A stretch of DNA of 64,000 nucleotides from assembly GCF_014199615.1 (NCBI RefSeq), contig NZ_JACHOB010000001.1:930001-994000 (forward strand), read 5' to 3'. Source of the stretch: Parvularcula dongshanensis (lineage in GTDB: Bacteria; Pseudomonadota; Alphaproteobacteria; Caulobacterales; Parvularculaceae). The notes under the pieces are model-generated. The model did not search any database and had not been told where the DNA came from. It worked only from the letters and a program-made list of their open reading frames with translations. The first letter of the stretch is position 1; each line of letters opens with the position of its first letter. The translations under genes and the position numbers were made by a program. This document shows positions 17,698-25,871 of the stretch, piece after piece.

Positions 17698-17809
17698 ACG
17701 TCGTGGCAATGCTAACCATCCGTCTACGGTAGAGAAGTGCTGCATCCCGAACTTGCCGCGTTCGGAAGGCCGGTTCACCCTTTCGCGCCGAAGGCGAACA
17801 GGGACCGTC

Positions 17810-18430
17810 ATGCTGGACTTCTATACCAATCCCATGTCGCGGGGTCAGACCGTCAGGTGGATGCTGGAGGAGGTGGGCGCCGACTATCAGGAGCGTCTGA
17901 TGAACTGGGGCCCTTCGATGAAGGGTACTGATTACAAGAAGATCAATCCGATGGGCAAGGTCCCGGCGATCGTTCACGAGGGCCGTGTCGTGACCGAATG
18001 CGCGGCGATCTGCGCCTACCTCGCGGACGCCTTCCCGGACGCGAAGCTCGCGCCTCCGCCCGCCGCGCGGCATGACTACTATCGCTGGCTCTTCTTCGCC
18101 GCAGGCCCGCTCGAACAAGCCGTGACGGCGAAGTCGTTCGGCTGGACTCCGACGAAGGAGCAGAGCGGCGTCGCCGGCTTTGGCACCTACGACCTGGTGG
18201 TCGAAACGATGGAAGGTCTTCTCCTGTCCCGCGCCTATGTCTGCGGCGACGCCTTCACCGCAGCGGACGTCTACTTCGGTGCGCAAGTGCTGTGGGGTAC
18301 CCGGTTCGGCAGCCTGCCAAGCCTCCATGCCTTCACGGACTACGCGGAGAGGCTGAAGGGGCGGCCCGCCTACCAGAAGGCGAAAGCCCGCGACGACGCT
18401 CTGATCGCGGAGGGGCAGGCCTCGACTTAG
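17810..18430 (+). CDS. Glutathione S-transferase family protein
   Basis: 206 residues from ATG 17810. The N-terminal thioredoxin-like domain reads LDFYTNPMSRGQTVRWMLEE, with Ser in the usual catalytic position, then GKVPAIVHEGRVVTECAAIC (the cis-Pro and gamma-glutamyl-binding E-[S/C]-A segment, about 49-68). The C-terminal alpha domain contains YVCGDAFTAADVYFGAQ. Typical GST length. It diverges from the YcaO/inositol operon across the palindromic region, so shared control is possible. Substrate unknown. Confidence 0.9.
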   Translation: MLDFYTNPMSRGQTVRWMLEEVGADYQERLMNWGPSMKGTDYKKINPMGKVPAIVHEGRVVTECAAICAYLADAFPDAKLAPPPAARHDYYRWLFFAAGPLEQAVTAKSFGWTPTKEQSGVAGFGTYDLVVETMEGLLLSRAYVCGDAFTAADVYFGAQVLWGTRFGSLPSLHAFTDYAERLKGRPAYQKAKARDDALIAEGQAST

Positions 18431-19010
18431 CTGGGACTTCAGCCTCGACCGGGCGGCGCCGTCGTCGGTTCGGCTCGAAACTTATCCCCGCCTCGTTTCC
18501 CGATGCCATGCTGCCCCCGTTCTCCCGGACAGGCCGGGCGGTGTGCACGCTACTCATCGGTTCGGGGGACGGTGATCCTAAGGCGAGCGGGCGTAGCGGC
18601 CCGTACCATGAGTGGCTGATCGGGGCTCATGGCTCATCGCTGAAGGACGAGGGTTTCAAGCGCTATCGCGGACCAAGGCGCCGAAAGGTCGCCCCCTGCG
18701 AGGGCCCCTTGGCAAGATCACCGCCGGACGTTCACCGTTCTGGGCTACAGTATCAATCCAACTCCCCGCTCAGCGCGGGGACGTCCGGACACCCGGCGAC
18801 TTCGACACCGACGACAGGTCGGCGCTTCGGCGTGCCCGAAACCCGCCGGCCCAGCGCCGCTGGCGCACAGGCCGAAGGCCCGCGCCGCCAGCCCAGCGCT
18901 CAAGTAGCGAGCGCGAGCGAGCGGTAGCGCCACGAAAGAGACCACCCCTCTCTTCACTTTTTAGTCGTCATCGTTCACCAACATGCCCTGTCGCAGCACG
19001 ATCGGTCACA
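18431..19010 (+). other. 580-bp gene-free stretch with hairpins; possible structured RNA or leader
   Basis: No convincing ORF: the frame continuing into the aminotransferase lacks family similarity here. Visible structure: CCGGACGT (18724-18731) can pair with ACGTCCGG (18781-18788), enclosing a CCCCGC-TCAGC-GCGGGG hairpin (18764-18780). A CCGAC-GTCGG hairpin follows near 18808-18822, and a terminator-like hairpin with T-run ends the stretch at 18962. This looks like an RNA gene or a long leader of the aminotransferase gene. I could not match it to RNase P, tmRNA, SRP or 6S RNA by eye. Confidence 0.35.
18934..18962 (+). terminator. Probable intrinsic terminator upstream of the aminotransferase gene
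   Basis: AAGAGA (18936-18941) pairs with TCTCTT (18949-18954) around loop CCACCCC, followed by CACTTTTT (T-run 18958-18962). The stem is short and AT-rich. It lies 48 bases before the aminotransferase start, so it could end a GST or ncRNA transcript or act as an attenuator. Confidence 0.45.
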
Positions 19011-20195
19011 ATGGAAGACTTCTACGCCATCCGCAGGCTCCCGCCCTACGTCTTCGCGCAGGTCAAGGAACTGGTGGCAGAAGCCGAGGCCGCCGGTCGC
19101 GACGTGATCGACCTCTCCATGGGCAGCCCGGACCTCGGCGCGCCGGAGATCGTCACAGAGACCCTGCGCGAAGCGGTCCTGCGCAAGTCCTGCCACCGCT
19201 ACTCGGAGAGCAAGGGCATCAAGCGCCTGCGCCAGGCGCAAGCGGACTACTACGCCCGGCGTTTCGGCGTGAAGCTCGATCCGGACACCGAGGTCGTGCA
19301 CACGCTCGGCTCCAAGAACGCCTTCGCGAACCTCGCCTTCGCGATGACGGCGCCTGGCGACGTCATCCTGGCGCCGAATCCGTCCTACCCCATCCACATG
19401 TTCGGCTTCGTCATGGTCGGCGGGGTCGTCCGCCCGATCCCGGTCAAGGCGGACGACGGCGTCTTCCGCGCGGCGGAGCGGGCGCTCAAGTACTGCGTGC
19501 CGCGCCCCATCGCGATGGTGCTGAACTACCCCGCGAACCCCACGGCGGAGGTCGCGACCTTGGACTTCTACAAGGAGGCGGTCGCCTTCGCGAAGAAGCA
19601 CGGCATCTTCCTCCTTTCCGACCTCGCCTATGCCGAGATCTACTTCGGCGAGCCGACGCCCTCGATCCTGCAGGTGCCGGGCGCCAAGGACGTGGCGGTC
19701 GAGTTCACCTCCGCGTCCAAGTCCTTCTCCATGGCGGGCTGGCGCGCGGGCTTCGCGGTCGGCAACCCGCGCCTCATCGCGGCGCTGACCCGGGTGAAGG
19801 CCTATCTCGACTACGGCAGCTTCGAGCCCATCCAGGAGGCCTGCGCGGTCGCGCTCGACAATGCGGAGGCCATCACGGCGGAGGTCCGCGCGGCCTACCG
19901 CTCGCGCCTCGACGTGCTCTTGGACGCCTGCGAGGACGCAGGCTGGTCCTTGCCGCGGCCCGAGGCGTCGATGTTCGCTTGGGCGGAGATCCCGGCGGGC
20001 CAAGGCGACGACGCGCTCGCCTTCTGCAAGCGCCTGGTGCGCGAGGCGGGCGTCGCGCTCAGCCCCGGCACGGGCTTCGGCGAGGCGGGCGAGGGCCACG
20101 TCCGCATCGCCCTCGTCCAGGACGAAGACCGCCTGCGCGAGGCGGCAAGGCGCATCGGCACCGTCCTCCGGGGCGAGAAGGCGAAGGCGGCCTGA
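19011..20195 (+). CDS. alaC: Class I/II aminotransferase, AlaC/LL-DAP-aminotransferase-like
   Basis: 394 residues from ATG 19011; codons further upstream in this frame have no family similarity. Fold-type I PLP enzyme: IDLSMGSPDLGAPE near 30-43, NYPANPTAEVA (about 172), and the PLP-lysine motif SASKSFSMAGWRAGF with Lys237. It most resembles the AlaC group (glutamate-pyruvate aminotransferase), often labelled LL-diaminopimelate aminotransferase in databases. Likely role is alanine synthesis or amino-group exchange. It converges on dnaE2 with 7 bases between stops. Confidence 0.85.
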   Translation: MEDFYAIRRLPPYVFAQVKELVAEAEAAGRDVIDLSMGSPDLGAPEIVTETLREAVLRKSCHRYSESKGIKRLRQAQADYYARRFGVKLDPDTEVVHTLGSKNAFANLAFAMTAPGDVILAPNPSYPIHMFGFVMVGGVVRPIPVKADDGVFRAAERALKYCVPRPIAMVLNYPANPTAEVATLDFYKEAVAFAKKHGIFLLSDLAYAEIYFGEPTPSILQVPGAKDVAVEFTSASKSFSMAGWRAGFAVGNPRLIAALTRVKAYLDYGSFEPIQEACAVALDNAEAITAEVRAAYRSRLDVLLDACEDAGWSLPRPEASMFAWAEIPAGQGDDALAFCKRLVREAGVALSPGTGFGEAGEGHVRIALVQDEDRLREAARRIGTVLRGEKAKAA

Positions 20196-20202
20196 GGGCG
20201 CC

Positions 20203-23200
20203 TTACCGGAAGTTCCTCGGCCGGACGCGCAGCTGCGGGGCGTCGGGCTCGCCTAGGATCGTGCGGTGCTGGAAGTCGCGGTTGTAGTCCTCGGTGATGG
20301 GCTGGAGCCGGGCCCCCGACCCCGGCGGCAGGCCTCGGCGGTCCGGGCCGCCGCCCGAGCGGGCCTCGTCGCCGCGGCCGAAGCGTGTCGGCAGGCCGGC
20401 GTCGTCGCCGAGCCGGGCGAGGGCCGAGGACAGGTCCACGAGGCGCCTCGCGACCACGTGCCGGATCTCGCCTTCGCGCTGCAACTGGCCCTCGATGCCG
20501 ATCATGCCGGCGGTGAGCACCGTGCGGCGGTAGCGCTCGAACAGGCTCGGCCAGACGATGACGTTCACGGGGCCGGTCTCGTCCTCCAACGTGAGGAACA
20601 TGACGCCCTTGGCCGAGCCCGGCCGTTGGCGGCTGAGGACGAGGCCTGCGACGCGGACGGAAGACTTGTCGCGTAAGGCGTGCGCCTCGTCGGCGGTCAG
20701 CACGCGCTTCCGGCGCAGGGCGCGCCGCATGAAGACGAGGGGGTGCGCGCGAAGAGACAGCCCCGTCGAGACGTAGTCCTCGACCACCTCTCGACGCGTG
20801 GTCATCGCCGGGAGGTCGAAAGGTTCTTCCCGTGCCTCCGATGCGATCTTCCCCTCGGCATCGTCCGCTGCCTCGAAGAGGGGCAAAGGGGTATCCCGCA
20901 GGGCTGCGGCCTGCCAGCCCGCCCCGCGTCGGGTGAGGCCGCAGGCGGCGAAGGCGTCGCCCTCGACGAGCTTGCGGATGGCCTTGGCCGACAGGCCCGC
21001 CCGGCGCTGCGCATCTTCGGGACCCTGATAGGGCAAGCGCGCGCCGTCCGGCGTCCTGGCGAGGACGAGGCGCGCCGCCTCCGCCTCGGGCAGGCCCGAC
21101 ACCATGCGCAGGCCCATCCGCACGGCGAGCCAGCCTTTCGGCCCGGCCTCCTCTTCGAGCGTGCAGTCCCACCGGCTCGCATTGACGCAAGGCGGCCTTA
21201 CCTCGACGCCGTGGTTCCGCGCGCACCAGACGAGCTGAGCGGGCGCGTAGAAGCCCATGGGCTGCGCGTTGAGGAGGGCGGCGAGGAACACGTCCGGGTG
21301 GCGGCACTTCGCCCAGGACGACACGTAGGCGATCCTCGCGAAGCTCGCCGCGTGGGACATAGGAAAGCCGTAGGAGCCGAAGCCTTCGAGCTGCGCGAAG
21401 GTCCGCTCGGCGAAGTCGCGGGAAAGGCCGTGCTTGACCATCCCCGTAATGAGCTTGTCTCGGAAGTGGCTCACGCCGCCCGTGTACTTGAAGGTCGCCA
21501 TAGCCCTTCGAAGCTCGTCCGCCTCTCCAGGTGTGAAGCCGCCGCACCGAACCGCGATCGACATCGCCTGCTCCTGGAAGAGAGGGATGCCGAGCGTCTT
21601 CTCAAGGACCTCCTTGAACTCTGGCGTGGGATATTCAGTCTTTTCCAGCCCCTCGCGCCGCTTGAGGTAGGGATGCACCATCTGGCCTTGGATCGGTCCC
21701 GGCCTCACGACGGCGACCTCGACGGTCAGGTCGTCGAGGCTTCGCGGCTTCATCCGCGGCAGCATCGCCATCTGCGCCCGGCTCTCGATCTGAAAGACGC
21801 CGAGCGTGTCTGCCTTGCAGATCATCTCGTACACGTCCTCCTGCTTGTCGGGGACGGTCGTGAGGTCGTAATCCTCGCCCTTATGCTCGCGCAGCAGGTC
21901 GAAGAAGCGGCTCATCGCGCCGAGCATGCCGAGGCCGAGGACGTCGACCTTCATGAAGTGCAGGGCGTCGATGTCGTCCTTGTCCCACTCGATCACCTGA
22001 CGGCGCTCCATCGCCGCGGGCTCGATCGGGACGAGGTCGATCAGGGGGTCCTTCGTCAGGACGAAGCCGCCGGGGTGCTGGCTGAGGTGACGAGGCGCGC
22101 CCATCAGCTGCCGCGCGAGGTCGAGCGTCATGCGCAGGCGGCGGTCGGCGAGGTTCAGCTTGAGGGAAGCGGCCTGCGCCTCGGTCACGCCCGCTTCGTC
22201 CCAGGCCCAGGTGAGCTTCGAGAGCTCGGCGGTCACGTCTTCGGGCAGGCCGAGCACCTTGCCCACCTCGCGGATCGCGCCGCGTGCGCGGTAGCGCACT
22301 ACGGTAGCGGTCAAAGCGGCGTGGTCGCGCCCGTAGGTCTCGTAGACCCATTGGATCACCTCCTCGCGCCTGCCTGCGTCGAAGTCGATGTCGATGTCGG
22401 GCGGCTCGCCGCGCTCTTCGGACACGAAGCGTTCGAAGAGGAGGCCCTTGTTCTCGACGGGGTCGATCGAGGTGACGCCGAGCACGTAGCAAACGGCGGA
22501 GTTGGCCGCCGAGCCGCGCCCCTGGCAGAGCACGTTCAGCTGGTTCCGTGCGGCCTCGACGATGCGGTGAACGGTGAGGAAGTAGGGCTCGTAGGACAGC
22601 TTGGCGATGAGCGCGAGCTCCCGCTCGATCAGCACGCGCAGATCGTCCGGGCAGCCGGCCGGATAGCGGCGCGCGATCGCCGCCTCGACGACGCAGCGCA
22701 GCCGCTGCGCCGCGGTCTGTCCGTCCGCTTCCTCGTCCGGGTACTGGTACTGGAGTTCCGACAGGCTGAAGGCGCACGCCGCGGTCAGCGCCTCGGTGTT
22801 CGCCACCGCCTCGGGGTAGTCCTCGAAGAGCCGCGCCATCTCTTCTGGCGGTTTGAGGAACCGCCCTGCCGTCCGCTCCCGCCTGCGGCCCAGCGCTTCC
22901 ACCGTGCAGCCCTCGCGGATCGCGGTGACGACATCCTGGAGCACGCGGCGAGACTCCGCGTGGTAGAGGACGTCGTTCGTCGCGATCGTGCCCACCCGCG
23001 CGGCCCGTGCGAGCCTGACCACGCGAGCCAATCGCTCGCTTTCGTCCGCCAAGAAGCGGCGGGTCAGCGCGATGTAGGCACGATCGCCGAACGTTTCTCT
23101 CAACCGGGCAAGGTCCAGCGTCATCCGCTCGCCGGGATCGTCTTGTATGAGGACGGCCTGCATCCCCTCGCGGTGCTCGGCGACGTCCTCCCACCCAAGG

Positions 23201-23517
23201 TCGCATGCCCCCTTGCCCGCGCGCCGCTTGCCGATCGTCAGAAGGCGGCAGAGGCGGGACCAGGCGGGTTTGTCCTGAGGGTAAACGAGGAGAGAGGTGC
23301 CGTTGTCGAGATCCAGCCGGCAACCGAGCACGGCGCGCACGCCCGTCACCTTCGCCGCCTCGTGCGCACGGACGAGGCCTGCAACCGAGTTCCGGTCCAC
23401 GACGCCGAGCGCTGGCAGGCCGAGCATGGCGGCTTGTGCGAACAGCTCTTCGCAGGACGACGCGCCGCGCAAGAAGGAAAAGTGCGAGGTGCACTGAAGC
23501 TCGCAATAGGTACTCAC
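20203..23517 (-). CDS. dnaE2: Error-prone DNA polymerase ImuC/DnaE2
   Basis: 1104 residues from the GTG at 23515-23517, which overlaps the imuB stop as GTGA; the frame stays open upstream but begins the family match at VSTYCELQCTSHFSFLRGAS. PHP domain (about 1-250), C-family polymerase palm with GRGSAANSAVCYVLG (about 320), the catalytic PDIDIDFDAGRREEV (about 373), helix-hairpin-helix and OB domain (VRVAGLVLSRQRPGSAKGVMFLTLED near 955). It performs SOS-induced translesion synthesis with ImuA and ImuB at the replication fork. Third gene of the LexA-controlled cassette. Confidence 0.97.
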   Translation of the reverse strand: MSTYCELQCTSHFSFLRGASSCEELFAQAAMLGLPALGVVDRNSVAGLVRAHEAAKVTGVRAVLGCRLDLDNGTSLLVYPQDKPAWSRLCRLLTIGKRRAGKGACDLGWEDVAEHREGMQAVLIQDDPGERMTLDLARLRETFGDRAYIALTRRFLADESERLARVVRLARAARVGTIATNDVLYHAESRRVLQDVVTAIREGCTVEALGRRRERTAGRFLKPPEEMARLFEDYPEAVANTEALTAACAFSLSELQYQYPDEEADGQTAAQRLRCVVEAAIARRYPAGCPDDLRVLIERELALIAKLSYEPYFLTVHRIVEAARNQLNVLCQGRGSAANSAVCYVLGVTSIDPVENKGLLFERFVSEERGEPPDIDIDFDAGRREEVIQWVYETYGRDHAALTATVVRYRARGAIREVGKVLGLPEDVTAELSKLTWAWDEAGVTEAQAASLKLNLADRRLRMTLDLARQLMGAPRHLSQHPGGFVLTKDPLIDLVPIEPAAMERRQVIEWDKDDIDALHFMKVDVLGLGMLGAMSRFFDLLREHKGEDYDLTTVPDKQEDVYEMICKADTLGVFQIESRAQMAMLPRMKPRSLDDLTVEVAVVRPGPIQGQMVHPYLKRREGLEKTEYPTPEFKEVLEKTLGIPLFQEQAMSIAVRCGGFTPGEADELRRAMATFKYTGGVSHFRDKLITGMVKHGLSRDFAERTFAQLEGFGSYGFPMSHAASFARIAYVSSWAKCRHPDVFLAALLNAQPMGFYAPAQLVWCARNHGVEVRPPCVNASRWDCTLEEEAGPKGWLAVRMGLRMVSGLPEAEAARLVLARTPDGARLPYQGPEDAQRRAGLSAKAIRKLVEGDAFAACGLTRRGAGWQAAALRDTPLPLFEAADDAEGKIASEAREEPFDLPAMTTRREVVEDYVSTGLSLRAHPLVFMRRALRRKRVLTADEAHALRDKSSVRVAGLVLSRQRPGSAKGVMFLTLEDETGPVNVIVWPSLFERYRRTVLTAGMIGIEGQLQREGEIRHVVARRLVDLSSALARLGDDAGLPTRFGRGDEARSGGGPDRRGLPPGSGARLQPITEDYNRDFQHRTILGEPDAPQLRVRPRNFR

Positions 23518-25025
23518 GCGAAGACCCCATGTACGAACCATGAGGCCGTGCCTGCCGCTTCGTCGCGGGCGCGGAAGAGCCAGTAACGGCCACCCGCTTG
23601 TGTCTCCACGCGGTAGTAGTCGCGTGTTAGTGCGACCTCCTCGTCCGCACGCCACCACTCCGCCATCATGCATTCGGGCCCGTCCGCGCGGGTGACCTGA
23701 TGCTGACATCCTCGCCAGGTGAAGCGGCGGGGCGGGTGGTCGGGCAGGAGGGCAAGAACCTCCACGGGCTCGGGCGGCTCTATCAGGAGGGCGGGGCGGG
23801 GGCCTCGGTCCCAGACGAGAATAGCGGGCGCTGCGAGCGGGCCCGTCCTGCGGCAGGACCGCTCAGGTAGATCGGCCTCGGTCGGCGCCACTCTGTACAC
23901 GTGCCCGGGGCCTACCCGTGCCCCGATCCTGTCGATGAGGGGCTCGAGGGGCGGCGGGTTCTCCTCGCCCGTTACCCGCTGGCGTGCCTCGAGCCTGCCC
24001 GTCCTGACCGCGACGAGGTCCAGCCGCTCGATGCCGAAGCCTGGGTCTATCGTCTCCAGGCTCTCCTTGAACAGACGCCGAAGGTGGATGGGATCACGGC
24101 TCGATGCGGCGGCGCGTGCACGGAGGATCTGGACCTCTCCGTCCACCCGCCGGTAGTGGAGATCGAGGATGCGCACGCCGAGGCCGCGCCGGACGAGCGC
24201 GGCGCAAAGCTCGTCCGTCAGCCGCTCGAGCGCCGCCTCGATGCCGGCCTGATGCGCGATCGGCTCAGCGAGGCGCAAGCGGGCTCGGATGAGCTCGGGC
24301 GCTTCGATGGGCGTCAGGGGCTCCGGCATCCGCGCGTGCAGCCGGTCGAGGCGGCCCGTCAGATCGGGGCCGAACCGCAAGGCGAGGGAGGATCGAGGCG
24401 CCGCCGCGACCTCGCCGATCCGATCGAGCCCCAAGCGGCGCAGGGCGCTGCCCTGTGCCGGTGTCATCCCGAGGGCCGCGACGGGAAGGGGGGCCGCCGC
24501 TTCTTCCTCGCCCCCCGGCGGGACGATGCGGCCAGGCCCGTCCGTCCCTGTGCCGAACCGGGCGAGGGCCCAGGAGAGCGTGTGGCTCGATGACAAGGCG
24601 CCGCGTACTGAGAGCTTCGCCTTGCGCAGGCGTGTCAGCAGGTCGGACAGCAGCGCGGCCTCGCCGCCTGCCAAATGGTCCGCTCCGGTCGTATCGAGGA
24701 CGAGCCCGTCCCGCCCGTCGGGCGCGACGAGCGGGGTGTAGCGCAAGGCCCAGACCGCGAGGCGGGCGAGGGACGCCGCGTCCGCCTCGCGGTCCGCCTC
24801 GAGGACCGTCAGCCCCGGCACGCTCGCTTGGGCCAGCGCGACGGTCTGCCCTTGCGCGACGCCGGCGGCGGCGGCGGCATAGCTCGCACATAGGACGAGG
24901 CGCTTCTGACCCGTTGCCTCCGCCACGACGAAGGGTTCAGGCGGCAAACCGCCGGGCCGTCGGGACAGCCTGTCGGCCGGCCACCGCGTCAGCCAAACGC
25001 AAGCGTAGCGGCGTCCCCGGCTCAC
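23514..25025 (-). CDS. imuB: ImuB, inactive Y-family polymerase homologue of the mutasome
   Basis: 503 residues from GTG 25023-25025 (RRYACVWLTRWPADRL), consistent with ImuB N-termini. Y-family polymerase-like body (APDGRDGLVLDTTGADHL near 100-117, where an active enzyme would carry catalytic acids) and a C-terminal tail. ImuB binds the beta clamp and bridges ImuA and DnaE2 but lacks polymerase activity. The start lies inside imuA: the genes overlap by 89 bp. It couples to dnaE2 by GTGA. Confidence 0.93.
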   Translation of the reverse strand: MSRGRRYACVWLTRWPADRLSRRPGGLPPEPFVVAEATGQKRLVLCASYAAAAAGVAQGQTVALAQASVPGLTVLEADREADAASLARLAVWALRYTPLVAPDGRDGLVLDTTGADHLAGGEAALLSDLLTRLRKAKLSVRGALSSSHTLSWALARFGTGTDGPGRIVPPGGEEEAAAPLPVAALGMTPAQGSALRRLGLDRIGEVAAAPRSSLALRFGPDLTGRLDRLHARMPEPLTPIEAPELIRARLRLAEPIAHQAGIEAALERLTDELCAALVRRGLGVRILDLHYRRVDGEVQILRARAAASSRDPIHLRRLFKESLETIDPGFGIERLDLVAVRTGRLEARQRVTGEENPPPLEPLIDRIGARVGPGHVYRVAPTEADLPERSCRRTGPLAAPAILVWDRGPRPALLIEPPEPVEVLALLPDHPPRRFTWRGCQHQVTRADGPECMMAEWWRADEEVALTRDYYRVETQAGGRYWLFRARDEAAGTASWFVHGVFA

Positions 25026-25674
25026 TCTGCGGCTCCAGCGCGACGTCCCAGCTGCGGGGCTGCCCCCCGCGGCACCGGGTAAGCGCCAACCGCCAGGCAG
25101 CACGCGGCAAGCCGGATGGCGCGCGGGAGGGCAGGGCGGTGACCGTCCAGCGCGTCGCGCACGCCGTGCCCACCGACGGCGCCTGCCCGCGCCGCCAGCG
25201 CCGAAAGGTCAGGCAGGGCACACCGCCCGCCTCGCCTGCAAGCTGCAACCGCCGCGAGGCGGTGAGCGTCAGTCGCGACGCCTCGCACACGACGCCCGCG
25301 AGGCCGCCGTGACGCAGCGCCTCCTCTGCCACTGCCAGCACGTCCTCGTCCCGCCCCGCCTCCGCGAACAGGACACGGGACGGCGATAGCCCCGCCTCGG
25401 CAAGAGCGGGCGGAAACAGCGTCAGCCTCGGCAATACCCAGACCACCGGTCCGCGCGCCTGGCCGAGAAGCCAGGCCGCAAGCTGCACGCAGGCCGCCTC
25501 GTGCGGCAGGTCCGCCCCGCCGGGGCATAGCTCGTGACTGCCGAGCGCCAGCCCGCCGCCGGGCAGCGCCTCGTCGATCGGGGCGGCGCCGAAGGCCAAA
25601 GGCACCGCTTTCGGCACCTCGCTGCCCACGCCGATCTGCGCGCGCAAGGCTTCGATCTGCTGCGAACGAGACAA
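24937..25674 (-). CDS. imuA: ImuA, RecA-like SOS mutagenesis protein
   Basis: 245 residues from TTG 25672-25674, chosen because GGAGG (25684-25688) lies 9 bases upstream and the LexA box is just beyond; no ATG fits the frame between them. Typical ImuA features are SRSQQIEALRAQIG at the start, IDEALPGGGLALGSHEL (RecA-like loop region), a central PVVWVLPRL strand and a basic tail RRFAA. The family works with ImuB and DnaE2 in damage-induced mutagenesis. First gene of the cassette. The 89-bp overlap with imuB suggests tight coupling. Confidence 0.88.
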   Translation of the reverse strand: MSRSQQIEALRAQIGVGSEVPKAVPLAFGAAPIDEALPGGGLALGSHELCPGGADLPHEAACVQLAAWLLGQARGPVVWVLPRLTLFPPALAEAGLSPSRVLFAEAGRDEDVLAVAEEALRHGGLAGVVCEASRLTLTASRRLQLAGEAGGVPCLTFRRWRRGQAPSVGTACATRWTVTALPSRAPSGLPRAAWRLALTRCRGGQPRSWDVALEPQSEPGTPLRLRLADAVAGRQAVPTARRFAA

Positions 25675-25700
25675 GTACGGCGGCCTCCATGGTCCATGAA

Positions 25701-25715
25701 GTTCGCTATATGTTC
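25701..25715. promoter_or_regulatory. LexA box of the imuA-imuB-dnaE2 cassette
   Basis: GTTCGCTATATGTTC is a direct repeat GTTC-N7-GTTC, the alphaproteobacterial LexA recognition site. It lies 27 bp upstream of the chosen imuA start, where promoter blocking is expected. This agrees with SOS induction of the mutasome in Caulobacter and relatives. Confidence 0.9.
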
Positions 25716-25871
25716 TCAATCCCGGCCGAAGGGCGAGTCGAGTCCGCAGGAGTCTGGAAAAGTCGCAAGGTCGAGGGAGAAGGAAGGGCGACCGCAACCG
25801 GGGGAAGTCGGGTCGCTACCTGAACTGCGCTGCGCCCGGGACGGATCGCAGCGCGGCCACGGCAGGGTTGT

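Noticed and set aside
18431-18960. tmRNA, RNase P, SRP RNA or 6S RNA
   Set aside because: None of the conserved core sequences I know for these RNAs could be found on either strand.
18612-19010. N-terminal extension of the aminotransferase reading frame
   Set aside because: No family similarity before MEDFYAIRRLPPY; the stretch contains hairpins and a terminator-like element, so it is treated as non-coding.
20680-23586. 968-codon plus-strand ORF opposite dnaE2
   Set aside because: Antisense shadow of a confidently identified polymerase gene.
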